This document shows, one piece after another, positions 27,701 through 34,583 of a DNA stretch of 64,000 nt. The notes under the pieces were generated by a model. That model made no database searches, was not told the DNA's origin, and saw nothing but the letters and a program-made list of their open reading frames with translations. The stretch is from Paenibacillus massiliensis 2301065 = DSM 16942 (lineage in GTDB: Bacteria; Bacillota; Bacilli; Paenibacillales; Paenibacillaceae), in contig NZ_KB898185.1 of NCBI RefSeq assembly GCF_000377505.1, positions 496,001-560,000 of the forward strand. The letters are read 5' to 3'. The stretch's first letter is position 1, and every line of letters begins with the position of its first letter. A program made the translations under genes and the position numbers.

Positions 27701-28319
27701 TGGTCTGTGTATCTATCAGCTCGCCTTGCCCGATAGGATTTTGTATAGCTGCAACCACCTGTCCGGCCTGCCAGAGCGTATGCGTCAGTTGAACGGCATG
27801 ACTCAGCCTGAGCTCTGTCTCTATGTTCAATTGCCAGAACAGGTCCTCCTGCTTGGTAGACACATAGATGCCATCCGTTACGATGTGGCTTGGCCCTCTA
27901 GTCTTCAGCCAGACGTTGCGATAGATGCCTGCACCCGAATACCAGCGGCTATTAGGCGCCTGATGTACGACTTTGACTACAAGCTCGTTATCCCCTTGTA
28001 CGAGTGCATCCGAGATCACATGCTCAAATGCCGAATAACCATATTTCCACTCCCCTACAACCTTGCCGTTGACGTATACATATGAGTCCATATAGACCCC
28101 ATCGAAGCACAGAACGAGCTCTTGCCCATCCCAGTCCGGGCTCCATGATATTACCTTGCGATACCAGCCAATGCTGTCCTCGTAGAGCTCTTGGGTATTG
28201 TAAATGAGCCAATCATGGGGAATGTCTACCTGTTCGAAATTCAATGCATTCCAATCGGTTGTACCCAGACTGCTCTTGGCGAATGTCCAGCCTTCGTTGA
28301 AGCGTACCTTGCTGTTCAC
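24786..28319 (-). CDS. Large cytoplasmic glycoside hydrolase family 2 protein
   Basis: 1177 residues. GH2 sugar-binding jelly roll (about 1-180: WYRKVISW, NSRWYSGAGIYRNVWL), Ig-like domain (to about 290), TIM barrel with acid/base Glu406 (WSIGNE) and nucleophile Glu485 (YGSE), DUF4982-like segment (about 610-690), GH2 C-terminal Ig domain (about 700-800), then about 370 extra residues with one Ig-like and two CBM6-like beta-sandwich modules. It may be a beta-galactosidase or other exo-glycosidase; substrate cannot be read from sequence. The GTG start has an in-frame TGA close upstream, so no signal peptide is missed. Linked to the downstream NIF3 gene. Confidence 0.92.
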   Translation of the reverse strand: MNSKVRFNEGWTFAKSSLGTTDWNALNFEQVDIPHDWLIYNTQELYEDSIGWYRKVISWSPDWDGQELVLCFDGVYMDSYVYVNGKVVGEWKYGYSAFEHVISDALVQGDNELVVKVVHQAPNSRWYSGAGIYRNVWLKTRGPSHIVTDGIYVSTKQEDLFWQLNIETELRLSHAVQLTHTLWQAGQVVAAIQNPIGQGELIDTQTSPVITSQLTMQVQCPLLWSPDTPHLYQLITTIHRLPSQAINGQLHAGQAEVMTQGATSELELLETISQSIGFRDIVLDPEQGLLLNGKRMKLNGVCEHHDLGALGAAFNKAAVLRRLRLLKEMGANAIRTAHNMPAKELMELTDELGLLVVSEAFDMWERSKTPYDYARFFGEWAERDVRSWIRRDRNHPSLMLWSIGNEIYDTHADERGQAITLRLMEYVQQHDPRQNASVTIGSNYMPWENARKCADLVKVAGYNYGDKYYVAHHLQYPDWIIYGSETASVVSSRGVYHFPYEQSILTEDDRQCSSLGNSPTSWGARSAEACIVAERDTPFSLGQFIWTGFDYIGEPTPYHTKSSYFGQLDTATFKKDAYFIYQAAWTDYRTNPMVHLLPYWDFNPGQMIDVRVCSNAPKVELRLNGRSLGIHYVDHTQGYELLGWWKVPYEPGELVAIAYDDNGHVLATDTRASFGDPERIVLHADSKSMLANGTDLIFVEIAMEDRNGRIVENANNRIHVEVTGAGRLLGLDNGDSTDYDPYKGRSRRLFSGKVMAIIGSTLQAGSIQLRVSSPGLPTVSILLNTVAAVDSGELDRIDAQQRNEDLPIVTGCKDEIPVRKIELISEGGQQLDPMTRAVIVRAELHPPHATYPELEWSVVNEAGIVSNMARIVPAGNSATVIAIGDGDFRVRCTSRNGTEHIRLMSQLEFTGTGLGPAFKNPYEFISAGLYDYSQGDLSNGNEKGVATSRDGETQVGFHELDFGSLGADTITIPIFALSSDPYALQIWEGMPGEAGSTMLADVIYQKESRWNVYQEETYVLSQPLRGITSVCFVLQEKVHIKGFSFEPINRAFARHTAAASDHIYGDTFTVTGDFVEGIGNNVSLEYLHMDFQEEGADQLILYGRSSIDKNTLHLRFHDGNQEHRQLVEFHQSDDYTERMFHLEPIRGMQKVTFLFLPGSQFDFGWFQFRRSAGRDSV

Positions 28320-28564
28320 AGTGCATACTCACATCCTATGTTTAGTATTCAGACTAAAATAGAGAACTATGACTATTCTCAAGCAAAGAGATTTGATCCT
28401 TCTACTATATCACGCCATTTGGTAAAAGATGTATTTATATGACAAGTTCTATATTTCTCAAAGGATTATCTTTATGCACCGTCTGTAAAAACCGGCTCGG
28501 ATCATATCATCTCCTGCATTTGTGATTACACATTCGTCTACTTGGAATAATTTTCATGTATTGA

Positions 28565-28618
28565 TTTACACAAATCTCGACTTACGTTTACTTTGCAATT
28601 ACGAAATCTTTCTATACT
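28565..28618 (+). promoter_or_regulatory. Candidate promoter with 11-base periodic TTTAC motifs
   Basis: TTTACA (28565), TTTACT (28587) and ATTACG (28598) fall in an 11-base register, and a TATACT -10 follows at 28613-28618 without a good -35. This resembles PhoP-activated promoters, but one of four expected half-sites (28576) does not match. The rest of the 340-base divergent gap (28320-28659) shows no gene. Confidence 0.35.
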
Positions 28619-28659
28619 AAAGCAGATATATGGCCATGAGCTAGAATAAGGACCTGATC

Positions 28660-30252
28660 ATGAAAGGGGAATCTGTTACGTTGAACAAGAAAAAAACCTG
28701 GCTCGCCGTGCTCTCCACGGCGGCAATCCTAGCTGGTGGAGTAACAAGTAGTCCTCTATCCACGCATGCAGCAGATGCCGCAGAGGCTGTGCAGCTACGT
28801 ACTGTTATCCAGAATATGCAAGGGAAAGTACAATGGAATCCTCGCACCAAGCAGGTGGATATCCGAGCTGATGGGCTGAATGCCAGCCTTCAAGTGGGAT
28901 CAGGCAAAGCCACGATTAACGGCAGCTCTGTGAGCCTTGACAGCAGCACTTACTTGGCTAATGGCAAGACCTATATTTCCGGCAATACGTTCTCTCTCTT
29001 GCAAGACGCTGTGTTGAAAGCGCAGAACAAAACTGGATTCGAGCTGGCAGCTTCCTTCCAGATGCCAGGGAATAAAGCGGAGATTGCTACCTCCACACCC
29101 GATGGCAACCGCCTGCTCGTAACCGAAGCGGATCTAGGAAGCATCAGCGTGCTGGATATTGCAGATCTGAAGCAGGTTCGTGTCTTGAAGACCATCAGCT
29201 TCCATGAGTTGTCTCCCGCTGCAGAGGTAACCAGTGTCACCGTCTCCAAGGACGGACAGTATGGACTTGCTGTGCTTCGTACTGGAGACACGGATCTTAA
29301 CGCCAACAAGGGCTTGCTCGCTATCGTAGATCTCTCTACGTATACTACAGTCAAGACCTATGAGCTCGGGATCGGCCCCGACTCCATCGCACTCTCACCA
29401 GATGGACAGCAAGCTGTAATTGCGATCGAGGATGAAGAGCTTAATAAGGAAGCAGATGAGATCGACTACGCAAATACTAAGAGACCTGGCAGCATTATGA
29501 TCGTGAGTTTCCCAGACGGAGATGTCCTGCATGGTGAGGTCACGGATATTCCTGTCTCGCTTGCTGAAGTACCTGGAGCCATTTATCCGCATGATCCCCA
29601 GCCGGAGTATGTAGCGATTAGCCCAGACAGTACAACGGCTGCTGTGACTCTCCAGGAGAATAATGTAATTGCCCTGGTTGATTTACGTACCAAGCAGCTC
29701 AGCCATGTCTTTTCATTGGGGACGACCTCGCATCCAGCAGATCTAGAGGATGATGGCGTCGTAGACTTCACTGATGCGCTGACTGCACGCTATGAACCGG
29801 ATGGCATTGCCTTTACGGCAGATGGCCAGTATGTACTGACCGCGAACGAAGGCGATCTCGGGAAGAATGAATTTAAGGATGGAGTCAAGGCGGGCGGACG
29901 CAACATTGCAGTCTGGAATTTGCAAGGCCAACGTATATACGACAGCCAGAACCTCATTGATGAGGCCACCGCCAAAGTAGGACTGTATCCGGATGATCGC
30001 AGTCCGAACAAGGGCAGTGAGGTTGAGAATGTAACCATTGCTGACGTAGACGGCGTGACGATAGCTGCAGTAGCCTCAGAACGAGCAGATGCCATTTTGT
30101 TCTTCAATCTGAGCAATCCAGCCGAGCCGAGTTATATGGGTCTCATCCCGACTGCAGGTAAATCGCCGGAAGGCATCCACAAGATACAAGGGCAAAGCGT
30201 GTTCGTTAGTGCAGATGAAAGCACCGGAACCTTGAGCTTCTTTGCCAAATAG
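28660..30252 (+). CDS. Exported beta-propeller protein with copper-amine-oxidase-like N-terminal domain
   Basis: 530 residues. Signal peptide (NKKKTWLAVLSTAAILAGG, cleavage near THAADA), then a copper-amine-oxidase N-terminal (stalk) domain (about 45-120) common in Paenibacillus surface proteins, then a seven-blade-like propeller (about 125-530) of the choice-of-anchor I type (ATSTPDGNRLLV, ALSPDGQQAVIA, YEPDGIAFTADGQYVLTANEGD, DDRSPNKGSEVENV). The enzymatic role is unknown. ATG at 28660 follows AAGGAC; a TTG at 28681 with AAAGGGG upstream would place the signal peptide at residue 1 and is equally plausible. It is a single plus-strand gene. Confidence 0.85.
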   Translation: MKGESVTLNKKKTWLAVLSTAAILAGGVTSSPLSTHAADAAEAVQLRTVIQNMQGKVQWNPRTKQVDIRADGLNASLQVGSGKATINGSSVSLDSSTYLANGKTYISGNTFSLLQDAVLKAQNKTGFELAASFQMPGNKAEIATSTPDGNRLLVTEADLGSISVLDIADLKQVRVLKTISFHELSPAAEVTSVTVSKDGQYGLAVLRTGDTDLNANKGLLAIVDLSTYTTVKTYELGIGPDSIALSPDGQQAVIAIEDEELNKEADEIDYANTKRPGSIMIVSFPDGDVLHGEVTDIPVSLAEVPGAIYPHDPQPEYVAISPDSTTAAVTLQENNVIALVDLRTKQLSHVFSLGTTSHPADLEDDGVVDFTDALTARYEPDGIAFTADGQYVLTANEGDLGKNEFKDGVKAGGRNIAVWNLQGQRIYDSQNLIDEATAKVGLYPDDRSPNKGSEVENVTIADVDGVTIAAVASERADAILFFNLSNPAEPSYMGLIPTAGKSPEGIHKIQGQSVFVSADESTGTLSFFAK

Positions 30253-30307
30253 GACTTCTAGGATAACAGAGTTGAATTCATATCTATAGTAAGTATCACT
30301 ATTAAAA

Positions 30308-30365
30308 AATACACCCTTTGGAGTAAGCTGAGCCACTTTGCCCGCTTGATTCCAAAGGGTGTATT
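30308..30365. terminator. Bidirectional terminator between the propeller gene and yajQ
   Basis: A perfect 15-bp stem (AATACACCCTTTGGA with its complement) around a 28-base loop that can fold further. On the minus strand TTTTTTAATAG follows, so it strongly ends yajQ; on the plus strand the tail is weaker. Confidence 0.85.
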
Positions 30366-30370
30366 CATCA

Positions 30371-30865
30371 TCATTTGAAATTCGTAAATTGCAGATCCAA
30401 CGACAGATGTTCAGCCCCGCGCAATAGCTGCATGACCGATTGAAGATCATCTCTGCTTTTGCCTGTCACACGAATCTGATCGCCCTGAATCTGGCTCTTA
30501 ACCTTGAGCTTCGAATCACGAATAAGGATATTGATCTTCTTGGCATTCTCCTGGTCAACACCTTGCTTGAAGCTTAGCTTCTGGCGAACCGTTCCCATAG
30601 AAGCAGGTTCAATCTTTCCATAATCGATGTTCTTCACTGCCAATCCGCGCTTGATCATCTTCGACTTCAGAATATCCAGCACAGCATTCAGCTTATAATC
30701 ATCATCCGAAGTGATAACCAATGCATCCTTCTCCAGGCTAAGATCGCTCTTGCTGCCTTTAAAATCAAAGCGAGTCTCGATCTCACGTTCCGTCTGATGA
30801 ACAGCGTTCGTCAGTTCCTGCATCTCCATTTTACTAACGATATCAAAAGAGTGTTCAGAAGCCAT
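30371..30865 (-). CDS. YajQ family nucleotide-binding protein
   Basis: About 164 residues, the full YajQ length. It begins MASEHSFDIVSKM, the family signature, and contains ETRFDFKGSKSDL, VKNIDYGKIEPAS and IQGDQIRVTGKSRDDLQ. The family binds nucleotides or RNA and, in some Gram-negatives, cyclic di-GMP; its role in Firmicutes is unclear. The start at 30865 has AAAGGATG upstream; a longer frame adds nine residues that the family lacks. It stands alone between two terminators. Confidence 0.94.
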   Translation of the reverse strand: MASEHSFDIVSKMEMQELTNAVHQTEREIETRFDFKGSKSDLSLEKDALVITSDDDYKLNAVLDILKSKMIKRGLAVKNIDYGKIEPASMGTVRQKLSFKQGVDQENAKKINILIRDSKLKVKSQIQGDQIRVTGKSRDDLQSVMQLLRGAEHLSLDLQFTNFK

Positions 30866-30962
30866 ATGTATCATCCTTTCCAACCATTTCAATTGTATTA
30901 TATGTAAAAAAGGAAGCCCTGTCTAATCTGGCAATGACCTGCACTTGGCCAACCACACGAAA

Positions 30963-30996
30963 AAGGTATTCTGGCAATGAACCAGAATACCTTTTG
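30963..30996 (-). terminator. Terminator after the 54-residue membrane protein gene
   Basis: A 13-bp perfect stem (AAAGGTATTCTGG with CCAGAATACCTTT) followed on the minus strand by TTTTTCGTG. Confidence 0.85.
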
Positions 30997-31030
30997 CTAT
31001 GCACTTATCCAACTCGTACATACGCTTGCC

Positions 31031-31195
31031 TTAGGAACGGCTTTCGACGGGACGTCTGAACATATCCAATATTCCGAGCACGATATGTGCCAGACCAAAG
31101 CCCAAAATGCCATATCCCCAAGCATTTGGTGTCAGATAATAACCTAATAGGCTGACGATAATACCCAGTCCTGTTACGATCCAGCTAACGGTCAA
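31031..31195 (-). CDS. Small two-helix membrane protein (54 residues)
   Basis: A TTG start with a near-perfect AAGGAGGTG ribosome binding site 7 bases upstream opens a 54-codon frame ending in TAA. The protein has two hydrophobic helices (WIVTGLGIIVSLLGYYL and YGILGFGLAHIVLGILDMF) joined by a TPNAWG turn, and a basic C-terminus (RRPVESRS), so both ends likely face the cytoplasm. It is followed by its own strong terminator. No family is recognised. It lies downstream of rodZ, about 155 bases away. Confidence 0.8.
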   Translation of the reverse strand: MTVSWIVTGLGIIVSLLGYYLTPNAWGYGILGFGLAHIVLGILDMFRRPVESRS

Positions 31196-31350
31196 GCTGA
31201 TGCACCTCCTTCAGTCGGAGTCTAATTACTGCCTGTCTGTAGACAGTCATAGTATCTCCGGAAGGCACTAGCTATATGCGTGAACTACTACGCATCCTTG
31301 ATCCTTCAACAAAGATCAAATTCGGCCATGATCCTAAAGCTTATTTTCCC

Positions 31351-32358
31351 TTAATTGTTGGAACCGGAAGCATCAGCTTCAGAATCAGCGCTCACGTCTG
31401 TCGTGGAATTGGAGTTCGAGTTGGCGGCTGAATCATCCATCACAAGACGAATGCGAGTTGTCGCTTTTCCATCCGTGATCGGCTGTCCAGCAACCGTGAT
31501 TGCTGTGGCCGCGGAGTAACCTGACTTGATATACATACCCTCAGCGCTCAGATCCCAAGAGAAGGAGTCACCGCTTGCCGTATTGCCGTATTCCAGCTTC
31601 TCGCCCCGCGAATTCTCTCCCTTGTATACTTCGAGCCAGCTATGGCCAGTTGCATTAATTTCAACCTTCACTGGAGTACCAGCTGCACCAGATACCTTAA
31701 AGATCGTCGTACTCCCAGCCTTACCATCCTCAGTTACAGTAACTCCTGTTGGAGTTGAGGTTTCTGGCTCATCATCATTTGGAGTAGAGGACCCATCCTC
31801 TGCACCCGTACCACCTCCAGGCTCATTCGTATCCCCAGGCGTCGTTCCTTGCCCCGGCTCAGTGCTACCACCATTTTGCTCAGGTGTAGAGGTAGATGGA
31901 GTCTGCTCTGTAGGAGGAGGGTTTTGTTCCGTTACAGGCGTAGTTGGCGGCTCCTCTGCATTATTCTTGCCGAGAGAATTAACATACCCATAGATCAGCA
32001 CCACGATCAGAATCGGGAAAAGCCATAACAATATGGAAGACAGACGTTTAATGCTTCTTTCACTTCCATTTGAACGATTGGAGCGCTTCTGCATCACTGG
32101 CTCCATCACAGTTTCCGGCTCGCTGGCAGGGACATCCTTCTTATGACCTTCCATCAGCTCATCAGGGTTCAGACCTACCGTCTCCGCATAGGTCTTAATG
32201 AAAGCCCGCACATAAAAGGTCCCTGGCAATACCTTATAATCTCCAGCCTCGATCGCTTCGAGGTACCTTTTACGAATTTTGGTCATTTCCTGGACATCAT
32301 CCAGGCTCAACCCTTTTTGCAGCCGGGCCTCTCTAAGTTGTTGACCCAGTTCAGACAT
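31351..32358 (-). CDS. rodZ: RodZ-like membrane protein with helix-turn-helix domain (YmfM)
   Basis: About 335 residues. N-terminal helix-turn-helix (1-70: LGQQLREARLQKGLSLDDVQ, RKRYLEAIEAGDY), a basic stretch, one membrane helix (about 103-122), a long Pro/Thr/Gly/Glu-rich linker (about 125-215) and a C-terminal DUF4115 beta domain (HSWLEVYKGENSRGEKLEYG). RodZ anchors MreB and is needed for rod shape. The start at 32358 has GAGGAG upstream. The linker is long for the family and repetitive (TPEQNGGSTEPGQGTTPGD). In B. subtilis the next gene is pgsA; here a 25-kb block intervenes. Confidence 0.92.
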   Translation of the reverse strand: MSELGQQLREARLQKGLSLDDVQEMTKIRKRYLEAIEAGDYKVLPGTFYVRAFIKTYAETVGLNPDELMEGHKKDVPASEPETVMEPVMQKRSNRSNGSERSIKRLSSILLWLFPILIVVLIYGYVNSLGKNNAEEPPTTPVTEQNPPPTEQTPSTSTPEQNGGSTEPGQGTTPGDTNEPGGGTGAEDGSSTPNDDEPETSTPTGVTVTEDGKAGSTTIFKVSGAAGTPVKVEINATGHSWLEVYKGENSRGEKLEYGNTASGDSFSWDLSAEGMYIKSGYSAATAITVAGQPITDGKATTRIRLVMDDSAANSNSNSTTDVSADSEADASGSNN

Positions 32359-32387
32359 GCCATCATCTCCTCGTTCATTACGCAATA

Positions 32388-33158
32388 TTATAGATCATCC
32401 GTATAGCTTGTAGTAAATGTATCGTAAATGATTTCCTCATTCGGATTGTTCCGCAACTCAATAATAATATCAAAATCATCGAAGCTATAGCCGGATTCAC
32501 GCACAAAAATGTCCGGATGCTCAATAACCTTCGTACTGCGCATACTCATAATCTCCTGCAGGAGATTGTAGTGCTTCTCATTAGAACGGATTGTGCTTAC
32601 AATGCCATCAATGATAAATACATTGTTGGGATTCATCTCTTCCTCAGAAAGCTGGCTTCTTACGGTCTGGCGGAGCAAGGTAGAGGATACGAAAGTCCAC
32701 CGCTTCATGGCACAGACGCTGCTTGCAATAATGGATTCGGTCTTGCCTACTCTCGGCATGCCACGTAGCCCGATTACCTGATTGCCATCCCTTTTAAATA
32801 CTTCACCCAAAAAGTCGACCAATAACCCAAGCTCATCGCGAGTAAAACGAAAAGTCTTGCGATCATCCGAATCACGATCAATGTATCGACCATGGCGTAC
32901 AGCGAGAATATCCACCAGCTTCGGTGGGCGAAAGGCTGTAATCGTAATGTTGTTAGCCTTTTGCAGCATTTCTCCCAGAATTCGGATCTTCTCATCATCA
33001 TCGGATTCCAGCAACATACCTCTACGCTGACCTTCCACTCCATTGATGGTGATAATGTTCACCTCGAGCATCCCTAGCATGGAAGCAATATCCCCGAGCA
33101 GCCCCGGGCGATTTTTATGTATTTTATATTCCATATACCATTGCTTGGTTTCCGTCAC
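32388..33158 (-). CDS. ymfK: YmfK family protein (DUF3388)
   Basis: 256 residues. An N-terminal ACT-like domain (YKIHKNRPGLLGDIASMLGMLEV), then a P-loop-like GLRGMPRVGKTES and NVFIIDGIVST, suggesting an NTPase fold. Biochemical function is unknown; the gene is conserved in this place in sporulating Firmicutes. It begins with GTG, preceded by TGAGGTG, and ends 29 bases before rodZ, so they are likely cotranscribed. Confidence 0.88.
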   Translation of the reverse strand: MTETKQWYMEYKIHKNRPGLLGDIASMLGMLEVNIITINGVEGQRRGMLLESDDDEKIRILGEMLQKANNITITAFRPPKLVDILAVRHGRYIDRDSDDRKTFRFTRDELGLLVDFLGEVFKRDGNQVIGLRGMPRVGKTESIIASSVCAMKRWTFVSSTLLRQTVRSQLSEEEMNPNNVFIIDGIVSTIRSNEKHYNLLQEIMSMRSTKVIEHPDIFVRESGYSFDDFDIIIELRNNPNEEIIYDTFTTSYTDDL

Positions 33159-33392
33159 ATTGACACCTCATTCAAACCTATATTCTAACACATATCGACA
33201 TCAAATATCGAATTTCGTCATAGAAAACCTATTCCTTAGTCTCCACGGACAAAAGAGTCAAGTTTATGATATATAAAAAAGATTCAAAAAACAAGAACAG
33301 TCGTGTAACTATTAAAGACAGCCTCCTGCTGCTGCCGTCTGTTTCAAGCCTGCTAGACGCTTACATGCCCAAAGCATGTGCATTTAGGCAGA

Positions 33393-33415
33393 AAAGCCCC
33401 CTTACAGGGAGCTTT
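33393..33415 (-). terminator. Terminator after ymfJ
   Basis: Minus-strand stem AAAGCTCCC with GGGGGCTTT (one G-U pair), 6-base loop, then TTTTCTG; outer bases GCAGA/TCTGC extend it. It separates ymfJ from ymfK, so ymfK-rodZ must have their own promoter in 33159-33390. Confidence 0.7.
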
Positions 33416-33439
33416 ATCTGCAATTACTGCTACTTCGGC

Positions 33440-33694
33440 TTAAGCGTTCAGCTTGGCAAGCTTCACCATGCATCTGGCAATGGTGTGACGCTCATCCTCA
33501 TCCGCAACCTCCCACAGCTCCTTCAAGGCACGGTTGGAATAGTTGGACGGGTCTACCTTTTCATCCAGGAACTCACCGATTTCAAAAGCAAGCTCGGCAA
33601 TCGTGTCCTGACTGATCCCCATTTTCTCGGCCTGTTCTACACGTTGGCCAAGGAACTTCTTCCAGCTATCAAAATTTTTGAGTACTGACGACAT
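33440..33694 (-). CDS. ymfJ: YmfJ family small protein (DUF3243)
   Basis: 84 residues, acidic and helical, with the DUF3243 core (SWKKFLGQRVEQAEKMGIS, IGEFLDEKVDPSNYSNRALKELWEVADEDERH). Function is unknown; the gene is a constant member of the ymf cluster. The start at 33694 has AAGGAGG at about 8 bases; the frame could run 14 codons further up but through the binding site. Confidence 0.9.
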   Translation of the reverse strand: MSSVLKNFDSWKKFLGQRVEQAEKMGISQDTIAELAFEIGEFLDEKVDPSNYSNRALKELWEVADEDERHTIARCMVKLAKLNA

Positions 33695-33811
33695 TTCGGA
33701 TTCCTCCTTACAGGCAGTTATAATTGGGATGGACAATTGTAATATGCGCTGTCAGCCCGTTCTCTATACTGCCTGAAGCTCAAAAATCCTCGAACTTGTG
33801 ATGAAATCATG

Positions 33812-34582
33812 TCAGGTCAGCCAGCCACCATTAGGGCTAATTATCTGACCATTGATGTATCCCGATTCAGGCAGAGCCAGAAAGTACACAAGTGACGATA
33901 TCTCGTCTGGTGTAGCAAGACGCCCGGCAGGGATCTCTTCCTCCAGCTCGCTTAATTCCTCGTGGCTCAGATGTTCCAGCATAGAGGTATCGACTGCTCC
34001 CGGTGCAACAGCGTTGACCGTCACGCCAGAGCGCGCAGTCTCCTTGGCCAGCGCTTTGGTGAACGCGTTGACCGCTCCCTTCGTGGCGGAATACAGCACC
34101 TCACAAGAGGCACCCGTCAGTCCCCAGATGGAGGATACATTGATAATACGCCCGTATTTCTGACGGATCATATGCGGGAGGAACGTCTGTGTACATAGAA
34201 ATATACTTTTTACATTCACCGCCATCACGCGGTCCCACTCCTGCTCGGATATGTCTTGCAGCATACCATAATGCGATATTCCCGCATTGTTCACCACGAT
34301 ATCCGGCTTCATGGCATGGTTCTCCAGCTTCTCATACATACGCTTGATCTGCTCATGATTGCACAGATCGGCAGCTACAGTCATCGCTTGCCCTGGATAG
34401 GTCATACAGCGACGAGCTACTTCATTGGCCGCTTCATGGGAATTGCGATAATGAATAACGACCTTCATGCCAACCGAGGCGAATCGTTCCGCTATGGCTG
34501 CACCAATCCCCCGGCTTGCGCCCGTGACAAGAACCGTCATGGATGCTAATGCTTTTTGCTCAGCTCCGGTCTCCCTCTCCAC
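33812..34582 (-). CDS. ymfI: Short-chain dehydrogenase/reductase YmfI (FabG-like)
   Basis: 256 residues, classical SDR. Cofactor motif TGASRGIG (20-27), NNAGI, catalytic Ser in INVSSIWG and YSATK. The closest known context match is YmfI, a 3-oxoacyl-ACP-reductase-like protein of unknown substrate. It starts with GTG one base after the stop of ymfH; the upstream GGTGAG is a modest site, so translation is probably coupled. An in-frame ATG at codon 15 has no site. Confidence 0.9.
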   Translation of the reverse strand: MERETGAEQKALASMTVLVTGASRGIGAAIAERFASVGMKVVIHYRNSHEAANEVARRCMTYPGQAMTVAADLCNHEQIKRMYEKLENHAMKPDIVVNNAGISHYGMLQDISEQEWDRVMAVNVKSIFLCTQTFLPHMIRQKYGRIINVSSIWGLTGASCEVLYSATKGAVNAFTKALAKETARSGVTVNAVAPGAVDTSMLEHLSHEELSELEEEIPAGRLATPDEISSLVYFLALPESGYINGQIISPNGGWLT

Positions 34583-34583
34583 G

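Noticed and set aside
5446..30865. Mobile element ends or attachment sites flanking the accessory block
   Set aside because: No integrase or transposase gene, and no matching direct or inverted repeats seen at the edges.
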